5,348 bases of DNA from Gammaproteobacteria bacterium (GTDB lineage Bacteria > Pseudomonadota > Gammaproteobacteria > HTCC5015), in NCBI GenBank assembly GCA_020630145.1, contig JAHDBX010000151.1:1-5348 (forward strand), read 5' to 3'. Shown one piece after another: positions 1 through 5,348 of this stretch. The translations under genes and the position numbers were made by a program. The notes below the pieces were generated by a model. The model had not been told where the DNA came from. It saw nothing but the letters and a program-made list of their open reading frames with translations, and made no database searches. Numbering within the stretch: position 1 is the first letter of the stretch; every line of letters starts with the position of its first letter.

Positions 1-219
1 GTTCCAAATTTGAGCAGCATTATTAAAAACACCGCCTTCTAATGAAGTAATAATATCTTCAAGGCTTTTGCCAGCAAAGTCAGTACCTTCAACTAAACCG
101 TTTAGCTTAGTAACGTAAGAAGCGTGATGCTTGCCGTAATGAAAATCTAAAGTTTCCGCAGAAATATGAGGCGCTAAGGCATCTTTTGCATAAGGAAGTT
201 CAGGGAGAGTAAATGACAT
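1..219 (-). CDS. sodB: Fe superoxide dismutase SodB, N-terminal 73 residues (3' end beyond window)
   Basis: Cytoplasmic superoxide dismutase that converts superoxide to hydrogen peroxide and oxygen. Read on the minus strand from the ATG at 219-217, the 73 visible codons start [20 protein letters not shown] and match the E. coli SodB N-terminus nearly residue for residue. Visible are the first metal ligand His27 in FHYGKHH, the conserved second-sphere Tyr35, and the NNAAQIWN segment. Gln70 in that segment is the position typical of iron rather than manganese enzymes. The second ligand, His74, would be the very next codon and is outside the window, as is the C-terminal domain with the last two ligands. 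An AGGA ribosome-binding site lies 7 bases before the ATG. The gene sits downstream of rnt in the same direction, but a 144-base gap with its own -10-like box suggests an independent promoter. Family and iron type are near certain; the truncation is only the window edge. Confidence 0.96.
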   Translation of the reverse strand, partial: MSFTLPELPYAKDALAPHISAETLDFHYGKHHASYVTKLNGLVEGTDFAGKSLEDIITSLEGGVFNNAAQIWN

Positions 220-254
220 CTTGGTATCCTATTTGGGTTACAACTAATACAGAA

Positions 255-279
255 CTTTTACATAAGGGGAAAGTAAAAG
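255..279 (-). repeat. Perfect 7-bp inverted repeat in the presumed sodB leader
   Basis: CTTTTAC (255-261) and GTAAAAG (273-279) are exact reverse complements separated by 11 bases. On the minus strand the loop reads TTTCCCCTTAT. If sodB is transcribed from the TATAAT-like box at 299-304, this would form a small hairpin in the 5' leader, about 36 to 60 bases before the start codon. The 3' arm is not followed by a T tract on either strand, so it is not an intrinsic terminator. It could equally be a protein-binding dyad. The arms are AT-rich, so the hairpin would be modest in stability. Confidence 0.4.
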
Positions 280-298
280 ACTGCGTACCTAAAACAGG

Positions 299-304
299 AT
301 TATA
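299..304 (-). promoter_or_regulatory. Putative -10 box for sodB
   Basis: The minus strand reads TATAAT exactly. A transcript starting about 7 bases downstream would have a leader of roughly 70 bases before the sodB ATG. No good -35 hexamer is present: at 17-bp spacing the sequence is TATCAA, which matches TTGACA at two positions only, and there is no extended TGn motif. In an AT-rich gap a chance match is quite possible. Confidence 0.35.
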
Positions 305-363
305 CGAAAAATAAGTAAGGTTTGATATACGCGAATGTTAAAAGCTTATCTCTTTTATAACGT

Positions 364-993
364 TTAGAGGCTCCAATTACCATTAGCGTTAAATTGCCTG
401 TCCCATTTATTTACAATAATACAAAACAACTCAGCCGTTTTTTCTGCGTCATAAATAGCAGAGTGGGCAGCATCAGTATCCCAAACAATGCCAGCTGCTT
501 CAGCAGCTCGTGCTAATACAGTTTGCCCATAAGCAAGGCCAGCAAGTGAAACCGTATCTAAAGTGCTAAAGGGGTGGAAAGGGTTACGTTTCATATTGGT
601 GCGTTCTACCGCGGCGTTAACAAAGTTCAAATCAAAAGGCGCATTGTGCCCAACCAAAATGGCGCGAGAACAATCGTGGTTTTTTAGTGCGGTACGAATG
701 GGTTTAAATATCAAATCTAAAGCTTCACGCTCGGGTTTCGCATTGCGTAAAGGTGAGTCAGGGTCAATACCGGTAATAGATAATGACGCGGGTTCAATGT
801 TGGCACCCGTGAATGCCTCAACGTGTGTCGAAACAGTGTAATCAGGTGAAAAACGCCCTTGATCGTCCACTTTTAATATTACAGCGGCAATTTCGAGCAA
901 AGCATCGGTGTTATGGTTAAAGCCACCCGTTTCTACGTCCACAATAACAGGCATGAAGCTGCGGAAACGTTGGGCCATTAAAGACTGTGTCAT
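364..993 (-). CDS. rnt: Ribonuclease T
   Basis: Homodimeric 3'-to-5' exoribonuclease of the DEDDh family, which trims the 3' ends of tRNAs (CCA end turnover), 5S and 23S rRNA and other small stable RNAs in the cytoplasm. The 209-residue protein is close to the usual 205-225. Catalytic residues are all present: Asp19 and Glu21 in VDVETGGFN (Exo I), Asp121 in GHNAPFD (Exo II), and His177 and Asp182 in [10 protein letters not shown] (Exo III). These are offset by exactly four residues from E. coli D23, E25, D125, H181 and D186. The conserved [13 protein letters not shown] segment (135-147) is also characteristic. The ATG at 993-991 is chosen because an in-frame TAA lies six codons upstream with no start codon in between. 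The only good Shine-Dalgarno-like AAGGA is about 19 bases upstream, unusually far, so initiation may be weak or structure-dependent. A downstream Met6 start has no better site. It is followed by sodB on the same strand. Confidence 0.97.
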   Translation of the reverse strand: MTQSLMAQRFRSFMPVIVDVETGGFNHNTDALLEIAAVILKVDDQGRFSPDYTVSTHVEAFTGANIEPASLSITGIDPDSPLRNAKPEREALDLIFKPIRTALKNHDCSRAILVGHNAPFDLNFVNAAVERTNMKRNPFHPFSTLDTVSLAGLAYGQTVLARAAEAAGIVWDTDAAHSAIYDAEKTAELFCIIVNKWDRQFNANGNWSL

Positions 994-1033
994 AAATGTT
1001 AACTTAAATTAATCCTTTAAATAAGGAAATTTG

Positions 1034-1039
1034 ATTATA
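1034..1039 (-). promoter_or_regulatory. Putative -10 box for rnt
   Basis: On the minus strand these bases read TATAAT exactly, 40 bases before the rnt start codon, giving a predicted leader of about 34 bases. No convincing -35 hexamer is found at 16 to 18 bp spacing (CACATA at 17), and no TGn extension. The location between two divergent genes supports a promoter here, but the match alone is weak evidence. Confidence 0.4.
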
Positions 1040-1041
1040 CT
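1036..1041 (+). promoter_or_regulatory. Putative -10 box for the plus-strand operon
   Basis: TATACT matches the sigma-70 -10 consensus at five of six positions and would give a leader of about 23 bases before the ATG at 1071. It overlaps the minus-strand TATAAT by four bases. There is no good -35 at 17-bp spacing. An alternative pairing, TTGATT (1031-1036) with TATCCT (1052-1057), has a short 15-bp spacer and would leave almost no leader. A promoter is expected somewhere in 994-1070; this exact site is tentative. Confidence 0.3.
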
Positions 1042-1070
1042 TATAAAAGCCTATCCTATGTGGAATTGTG

Positions 1071-1826
1071 ATGAAAACACTGTATATAAAAATTATTATC
1101 GTCAACTTTATGCTGGTATTTACTGCTATTGCTCAAGCAGGGTTATATGTAGATGGCGGCTTATCTTATCGCCGCATCGATAATGTCGGTGGCACAGGTG
1201 CATCCGATACCATTTCAACCACTGATATTGTATTGGGCTATAAAGACAGGCTTAGTTTGCCACTGGGCTTTGGTCATGCACGCGACACGTACGATATACG
1301 TGGACAATATCGCAAATATGATTATTCCTCACGCAGCGACTTAAATTATACCGAATGGCAGTTTACAGGCACCTTCCGTAAATTTCTTAATAGACGTTGG
1401 TGGTTACTATTTTCTGGGGGTTATTTGCTGATTAATACGGATATTGCGGCAAATGGTTTAGACCGTATTTCCTTAGGCGTAGAAAATGGTTACCGTTTAA
1501 GCGACAACCTCTTGTTAACAGCGGGCTATATCTATCGTAATACCTCGTATGATAATAATGACGATGTTGATATAAGCCATGGCTATTCTGTCGGTGCAAA
1601 GTATGACTTCGGTGATTTTCTATCGGCCTTTACTAAATACCATATTGACCATGGATACATAGACAGTCTTGGTATAGCTGTGCCGGATACGCGCATAACA
1701 AGGACACAAGCAGGTATACTAGTCGCCGTAAATCAAAACAGTGCTTTACGCCTAATGTACGAACAAATTAACGATGGCACGTCATCTAATGAAGTTTATA
1801 GTACAGACTTTGTTTTACGCTATTAA
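1071..1826 (+). CDS. Small outer-membrane beta-barrel protein, unknown specificity
   Basis: A 251-residue protein with a clear Sec signal peptide: Lys2 and Lys7, a hydrophobic core (about 8-20), and an AQA|G signal peptidase I site at 23/24. The mature part (about 228 residues) is rich in Tyr, Gly, Asp and Asn and alternates polar and hydrophobic residues in short stretches typical of transmembrane beta strands, for example LLLTAGYIYRNTSY and HGYSVGAKYDFG. It ends in STDFVLRY, with the C-terminal aromatic residue used as a BAM recognition signal. The size fits a barrel of roughly 8 to 10 strands. I do not recognise the exact family, and no substrate can be proposed. An in-frame GTG at 1068 directly precedes the ATG. 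I prefer ATG 1071 because the GGA at 1062-1064 is then 6 bases away rather than 3. It is the first gene of the presumed operon, 23 bases before the next gene, with no terminator between them. Confidence 0.82.
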   Translation: MKTLYIKIIIVNFMLVFTAIAQAGLYVDGGLSYRRIDNVGGTGASDTISTTDIVLGYKDRLSLPLGFGHARDTYDIRGQYRKYDYSSRSDLNYTEWQFTGTFRKFLNRRWWLLFSGGYLLINTDIAANGLDRISLGVENGYRLSDNLLLTAGYIYRNTSYDNNDDVDISHGYSVGAKYDFGDFLSAFTKYHIDHGYIDSLGIAVPDTRITRTQAGILVAVNQNSALRLMYEQINDGTSSNEVYSTDFVLRY

Positions 1827-1849
1827 CCTATAACAACATAATACAAACT

Positions 1850-2428
1850 ATGAATTTTTATATACAATTATTTTGGCGAATTTTTCTGCGCAAGGAAACG
1901 CCAGCTAATGTACCTGCATCACAAGCACTATTTTTAAGTCTAGCTGTTCTATCGTTTTTAATCGGTTGTGGGCACTTGCTATTTGTGTCTGGCCAAATCT
2001 TACCTAGCTTCTTGGTTATCTTTTTAGATATTGCCGTATTAATTTTATTTGTACATTTTTTATTAAAAATGTTTAATTTTGAGGCGCGTTTCACACAAAC
2101 GATAAGTGCCTTGCTCGGTATGAACTTGCTCGTTATGATCATCATGATACCGGCAAAAACCTATTTGGCAAAAACGGTTCCGGCCTATATGGAGCTTATG
2201 CAAAACCAACAAAAGCCCGAGCCAGATATGCTGCTGTTTGTTAGTGCAATATTTGTATTGGTTATGTTTGTTAAAACATTTAAAGCCATGGCGCAAATTT
2301 TTGTATTCTCTTTGGAAGTCCCTATAGGTAGAGCCTACGTTTTTTGTGGTATTTACTTTATTAGTAGCTTAATAGTGAATGACAGCTTGCTTAGCGTATT
2401 TGCTAAGAGTGCTACAACAACAGTATGA
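1850..2428 (+). CDS. Five-helix inner-membrane protein of unknown function
   Basis: A 192-residue hydrophobic protein with no signal peptide. Predicted membrane segments by eye are about 26-48, 50-74, 84-106, 126-147 and 160-183. The N-terminus (about 1-24) is amphipathic and positively charged (WRIFLRK), and a short polar loop around 115-126 (NQQKPEPD) joins helices 3 and 4. By the positive-inside rule the N-terminus is probably cytoplasmic. The compact five-helix layout is reminiscent of Yip1-type bacterial membrane proteins, but I see no diagnostic motif and leave it unassigned. No strong Shine-Dalgarno sequence precedes the ATG. Its stop overlaps the mpl start as ATGA (2425-2428), so the two are probably translationally coupled, which suggests a role linked to the envelope. 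Reality as a gene is well supported by tight packing and consistent membrane character. Confidence 0.8.
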   Translation: MNFYIQLFWRIFLRKETPANVPASQALFLSLAVLSFLIGCGHLLFVSGQILPSFLVIFLDIAVLILFVHFLLKMFNFEARFTQTISALLGMNLLVMIIMIPAKTYLAKTVPAYMELMQNQQKPEPDMLLFVSAIFVLVMFVKTFKAMAQIFVFSLEVPIGRAYVFCGIYFISSLIVNDSLLSVFAKSATTTV

Positions 2429-3804
2429 CCCAGCCAATAAAAATTCATATTTTAGGAATATGTGGCACCTTTATGGGTGGCATAGCCCAAATTGCTAAGC
2501 AAGCGGGCTTTCAGGTTTATGGATCTGATCAAAACGTTTATCCCCCAATGAGTACCCAGTTAGAAGCGTCGGGTATCGCATTACTATCAGGTTTTGAAAA
2601 TGTAGACTTTGCCGAACAGCCTGATGTGGTTGTTGTCGGCAATGCCATGAGCCGTGGTAATCCTGCTATAGAACTAATGCTCGATAAAAACTTGCCTTAT
2701 ATATCGGGCCCACAATGGCTATATGAAAATATACTGCGTGACAAATGGGTGTTAGCGGTTGCGGGTACGCACGGTAAAACCAGCACCAGCAGTATGCTGG
2801 CGTGGATACTGGAATATGCAGGTTTTAACCCCGGTTTTTTAATAGGTGGTGTGCCGCAAAACTTTGGTATTTCTGCACGTATAGGCATGCAAGATGGTGA
2901 GCCAAGTAAATTCTTTGTAATTGAAGCAGACGAATACGACACGGCATTTTTTGATAAGCGCTCAAAGTTCTTACATTATCACCCCAAAACATTAGCGATT
3001 AATAATTTAGAGTTTGATCACGCCGATATTTTTGATGACCTGGCTGCTATTCAAAAACAGTTTCATCATCTTATTCGTACTGTGCCACCTAAAGGCAAAG
3101 TATTGATGAACGGCGAAACCCAAGCCATTGCCGAAGTCGAAAAAATGGGCTGCTGGTCCGAGCAAGACTTTATGTATACAAGTGAACAAAAGCCACAAGG
3201 CTGGAGTGCCGTTAAGTCTGTGCAGGACGCCTCAGTATTTGAGGTTGTATACAATAACAAAGCCTGTGCACAGCTAAGTTGGGACTTAATCGGTGATCAT
3301 AATATGCAAAATGCCTTGTCGGCTATAGCGGCAGCAAAGCATATGGGCATATTGCCTGAGGTCTCAGCTGAGGCATTGTCGCAATACAAAACCACAAAGC
3401 GCCGCCTTGAATTACTGGATACGGTCAAGGGTGTTGCGGTGTATGACGACTTTGCTCATCACCCAACGGCCATAGCGACTACCTTGCAAGGCTTACGTGC
3501 CAAAGTGGGTAAGCAGCGTATTCTTGCGGTATTAGAGCCGCGCTCTAACACCATGAAAATGGGCGTACACAATGAGGTTTTAGCTAAGAGTTTATTAGAG
3601 GCCGATCACAGTTATTTGTTTTTAACAGATGACTTACGCTCAAATTTCGCTACTATTAGTACAGAGAATATAAATCTTGAAAGTAGCGTTGATTATATCG
3701 TCAATAAATTGAAGTCTGAAGCCGTAGCGGGCGATCATATTATTGTCATGAGCAATGGCGGCTTTCAGGGTATTCATCAAAAAATAATAAAAGCGCTACA
3801 ATGA
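2425..3804 (+). CDS. mpl: UDP-N-acetylmuramate:L-Ala-gamma-D-Glu-meso-DAP ligase (Mpl)
   Basis: Cytoplasmic murein-recycling ligase. It uses ATP to attach the tripeptide L-Ala-gamma-D-Glu-meso-diaminopimelate, recovered from old peptidoglycan, directly to UDP-MurNAc, bypassing MurC, MurD and MurE. At 459 residues it is almost the length of E. coli Mpl. Domains in order: N-terminal Rossmann-like UDP-binding domain starting HILGICGTFMGG (8-19); central ATPase with P-loop AGTHGKTST (113-121), the acidic EADEYD (167-172), NNLEFDHAD (193-201) and GDHNMQNALSA (290-300); and C-terminal domain with YDDFAHHPTAI (340-350), EPRSNTMKMG (371-380) and MSNGGF (442-447). The EPRSNTMK motif and the GICGTFMGG start separate it from MurC. 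The ATG at 2425 overlaps the previous stop and lacks its own strong ribosome-binding site, so coupling is likely. The kinase gene follows 27 bases later. Assignment is near certain. Confidence 0.96.
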   Translation: MTQPIKIHILGICGTFMGGIAQIAKQAGFQVYGSDQNVYPPMSTQLEASGIALLSGFENVDFAEQPDVVVVGNAMSRGNPAIELMLDKNLPYISGPQWLYENILRDKWVLAVAGTHGKTSTSSMLAWILEYAGFNPGFLIGGVPQNFGISARIGMQDGEPSKFFVIEADEYDTAFFDKRSKFLHYHPKTLAINNLEFDHADIFDDLAAIQKQFHHLIRTVPPKGKVLMNGETQAIAEVEKMGCWSEQDFMYTSEQKPQGWSAVKSVQDASVFEVVYNNKACAQLSWDLIGDHNMQNALSAIAAAKHMGILPEVSAEALSQYKTTKRRLELLDTVKGVAVYDDFAHHPTAIATTLQGLRAKVGKQRILAVLEPRSNTMKMGVHNEVLAKSLLEADHSYLFLTDDLRSNFATISTENINLESSVDYIVNKLKSEAVAGDHIIVMSNGGFQGIHQKIIKALQ

Positions 3805-3831
3805 TGTGCGCACCAACAATATCGAGACACC

Positions 3832-5124
3832 GTGAAAACAGTACCAGAAAAAATAGCCAAATACGAAGTACATGAGGAAGTAGGCCGTGGTTCTTGCGGC
3901 GTAGTGCATAGGGCTTACGACCCATTTGTGGCACGCGAAGTTGCGCTAAAAATTGCTTTTTCAGATCAGAGCAATCTAGACCCTGAAAAGACTTTGCAAT
4001 ACAGCCATGAATTTTTCTCCGAGGCACATGCAGCCGGTAAGCTCAGTCACCCGAATAGTGTATCGCTATATGACGCAGGTGAAAAAGAAGGCTTTCGCTA
4101 CATTGTTATGGAGTATGTCAAAGGCTATACCTTGCTTGACCATATTGAAAAGCCAGCATTGCACCTAACGCTAGAACAAAAAGTCGATGCCATATTCCGT
4201 TGTTGCAAGGCTTTAAGCTACGCACATAAGCTAGGCGTTGTGCATCGTGATATCAAGCCCAGTAATATTATGCGCACCGAAGATGGCGAAACGAAAATCA
4301 TGGATTATAGTATCGCAACCATCATGGAAGGGCATAGCATTGACCCCGATAAAATTATTGGTTCGCCTACCTATATGTCGCCTGAACAAATTTTGAAAAA
4401 AGGTGTTGGTCGACACAGCGACTTATACTCCTTAGGTGCAGTGGCTTACCACCTAATCAGTGGCCGCCGCCCATTCGACGGCACCGAAATTAAACAAGTT
4501 ATGCTCGATGTTGTGCATAAGCCAGCAGTCGAGTTGAAAAAGCTTGACAGTACGATTCCTAGTTTCTTGTCAGACATTATTGCAAAGGCCATGAGCAAAG
4601 ATCCTGCTGATCGTTTTGCAAGCTGCCAGGAGTTTGCAGAACAATTAACGCGAGCATTTAATATACTGCGTTATCAAGAGCGTCGTATTGCACAGTTAGA
4701 AAACCGTGACACCTTAAAAAGTTTAGATTTCTTTAAAGACTTTTCAGACGATGAAGTAGAAGAAATTATTGGTAAAAGTGAATTTATCAGCTTTGCTAAA
4801 AATGACCATATTGTAAAAGAAGGCGATATAGACCAAGCCTTTTACATACTGGCACGCGGTGAAGTGCAAATAGAAAAGTCGAATAAACCGCTAGCGACAT
4901 TGCAACAAGGTGATTGCTTTGGCGAAGTGGGTTTTCTTAGTGACCATAAGCGTACAGCAAGTGTAAAAGCGAATAGCGATGTATTAGTACTAAAAATAAA
5001 CTCAATATCAATAGATGCCTTGTCTGCGGATGCGCAACTGAGTTATTACAAAGCCTTTACCGAAATACTGATTTATCGCTTACTGATGACCAGTGCAAAA
5101 TTGTCGGCGGCAATACAAACCTGA
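3832..5124 (+). CDS. Hanks-type Ser/Thr protein kinase with C-terminal cyclic-nucleotide-binding domain
   Basis: A 430-residue soluble protein with no membrane segment. The kinase domain spans about 10-275: glycine loop GRGSCGVV (18-25), ATP-anchoring Lys40 in VALK, probable helix-C Glu64, catalytic loop HRDIKPSN (138-145) with Asp140, Lys142 and Asn145, SPE (183-185) in place of APE, Asp197 in SDLYSLG, and Arg261 in ADRF. The usual DFG is Asp158-Tyr159-Ser160: the metal-binding Asp is kept and the Gly is lost. After a helical linker (about 276-297) comes a CRP/PKA-type cyclic-nucleotide-binding domain (about 298-415). Its phosphate-binding cassette, FGEVGFLSDHKRTASV (363-378), keeps Glu365 and Arg374. 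No DNA-binding domain follows. The start is GTG 3832, with GAG 5 bases before it; no in-frame ATG exists between the mpl stop and this GTG, and the kinase fold begins about residue 10. It probably phosphorylates Ser/Thr in target proteins under control of a bound ligand; substrate and ligand are unknown. It lies between mpl and msrB in one presumed operon. Confidence 0.93.
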   Translation: MKTVPEKIAKYEVHEEVGRGSCGVVHRAYDPFVAREVALKIAFSDQSNLDPEKTLQYSHEFFSEAHAAGKLSHPNSVSLYDAGEKEGFRYIVMEYVKGYTLLDHIEKPALHLTLEQKVDAIFRCCKALSYAHKLGVVHRDIKPSNIMRTEDGETKIMDYSIATIMEGHSIDPDKIIGSPTYMSPEQILKKGVGRHSDLYSLGAVAYHLISGRRPFDGTEIKQVMLDVVHKPAVELKKLDSTIPSFLSDIIAKAMSKDPADRFASCQEFAEQLTRAFNILRYQERRIAQLENRDTLKSLDFFKDFSDDEVEEIIGKSEFISFAKNDHIVKEGDIDQAFYILARGEVQIEKSNKPLATLQQGDCFGEVGFLSDHKRTASVKANSDVLVLKINSISIDALSADAQLSYYKAFTEILIYRLLMTSAKLSAAIQT

Positions 5125-5126
5125 GG
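5123..5126 (+). promoter_or_regulatory. Ribosome-binding site of msrB overlapping the kinase stop codon
   Basis: GAGG overlaps the TGA stop (5122-5124) of the kinase gene and is 10 bases before the msrB ATG at 5137. This arrangement leaves no room for a terminator or a separate promoter in the gap, and supports co-transcription of msrB with the kinase. Confidence 0.55.
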
Positions 5127-5136
5127 TTACGTTATT

Positions 5137-5348
5137 ATGTCAGAAAAAATAGTCAAAACAGATGCCGAATGGCAAGCGCAATTAAGCAGTGAGCAATACA
5201 AAGTCACCCGCAAACACGGTACAGAGCGTGCCTTTACAGGCGAGTATCACGACAGTAAAAAAACAGGTCTCTATAAATGCATATGCTGCGACGAAGTCCT
5301 GTTCGACTCTGAGCATAAATTTGATTCCGGCACTGGCTGGCCCAGTTA
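5137..5348 (+). CDS. msrB: Peptide methionine-(R)-S-oxide reductase MsrB, N-terminal 70 residues (3' end beyond window)
   Basis: Repairs oxidised proteins by reducing the R-epimer of methionine sulfoxide, normally with electrons from thioredoxin. The 70 visible codons contain the family hallmarks: the N-terminal helix and [17 protein letters not shown] (21-37), the first zinc-binding Cys pair Cys48/Cys51 in YKCICC, and FDSGTGWPS (62-70). The catalytic Cys and the second zinc Cys pair lie in the missing C-terminal half. Position 66 is Thr where E. coli MsrB has Cys (SGCGWPSF), the site of the resolving cysteine in some members. An additional Cys50 sits inside the zinc CxxC. The ATG at 5137 gives the usual start position for the family and has GAGG 10 bases upstream. 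It is the last visible gene of the operon, 12 bases after the kinase. The name msrB is secure from these motifs; the gene is truncated only by the window edge. Confidence 0.94.
   Translation, partial: MSEKIVKTDAEWQAQLSSEQYKVTRKHGTERAFTGEYHDSKKTGLYKCICCDEVLFDSEHKFDSGTGWPS

Larger units (their letters stand above)
1071..5348 (+). other. Presumed five-gene operon: beta-barrel, membrane protein, mpl, kinase-CNB, msrB
   Basis: All five genes run in the same direction with junctions of 23, -4 (ATGA overlap), 27 and 12 bases. I see no hairpin followed by a T tract at any junction, and no gap large enough for a typical promoter, although a promoter inside an upstream gene cannot be excluded. The single large upstream region is the divergent gap shared with rnt. 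The right end of the operon is outside the window. Confidence 0.65.

Noticed and set aside
343..359. Possible terminator AAAAG / CTTTT hairpin downstream of rnt
   Set aside because: Stem of only five A/T-dominated pairs with a 7-base loop and no following T tract on the minus strand; too weak to call.
563..841. Plus-strand open frame of 92 codons inside rnt
   Set aside because: It lies antisense within a clear RNase T gene whose catalytic motifs are all present; the frame has no ribosome-binding site or recognisable protein features.
1827..1849. Terminator or separate promoter between the beta-barrel and membrane-protein genes
   Set aside because: The 23-base gap has no hairpin and is too short for a complete promoter.
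2133..2148. ATGATCATCATGAT near-palindrome as an operator
   Set aside because: It is inside a transmembrane segment coding for Met and Ile repeats, which explains the pattern.
2063..2296. Minus-strand open frame opposite the membrane-protein gene, and a similar one at 1858-2145
   Set aside because: Both are shadows of a T-rich membrane-protein coding strand; compositions rich in Lys, Asn and His follow from that strand.
3801..3806. ATG codons just after the mpl stop as alternative kinase starts
   Set aside because: ATG at 3801 and 3804 are not in the kinase frame; the in-frame option is GTG at 3832, with a GAG at suitable spacing.
3746..4027. Minus-strand open frame of 93 codons across the mpl-kinase junction
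   Set aside because: It is antisense to two strongly supported genes and its translation shows no family signal.
4303..4311. Reading the DYS motif as proof of a pseudokinase
   Set aside because: The metal-binding Asp158, catalytic Asp140, Lys40 and Asn145 are all present, so loss of the Gly alone does not show inactivity.

Overview
The window looks like an ordinary chromosomal segment from a moderately AT-rich, probably aquatic or marine gammaproteobacterium. The evidence is a SodB start and an RNase T that align closely with their E. coli counterparts, an Mpl peptidoglycan-recycling ligase, and a cleaved outer-membrane beta-barrel protein. I cannot name a genus. There are no mobile elements, CRISPR arrays, RNA genes or obvious foreign DNA, and every intergenic gap is shorter than 150 bases.

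Left part (1 to about 1030), minus strand: rnt (RNase T) lies upstream of sodB (Fe superoxide dismutase), whose 3' end runs off the left edge. The 144-base gap between them holds a TATAAT-like element and a perfect 7-bp inverted repeat in the presumed sodB leader. A compact divergent intergenic region (994-1070) separates rnt from the plus-strand genes and carries overlapping -10-like elements for both directions.

Right part (1071 to the end), plus strand: five tightly packed genes that look like one operon. They encode a small outer-membrane beta-barrel protein, a five-helix inner-membrane protein of unknown function, Mpl (the start codon of mpl overlaps the preceding stop as ATGA), a Hanks-type Ser/Thr protein kinase fused to a C-terminal cyclic-nucleotide-binding domain, and MsrB (methionine sulfoxide reductase B, cut by the right edge). 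Gaps are 23, -4, 27 and 12 bases.

Functionally the window mixes oxidative-stress defence (SodB, MsrB), RNA maturation (RNase T) and cell-envelope upkeep (beta-barrel, membrane protein, Mpl). The most unusual gene is the kinase-CNB fusion: its catalytic loop is intact, but the usual DFG is DYS, and its nucleotide-binding pocket keeps the key Glu and Arg. Its place in an envelope operon suggests, without proving, a cyclic-nucleotide-responsive kinase acting on envelope or peptidoglycan-recycling functions.
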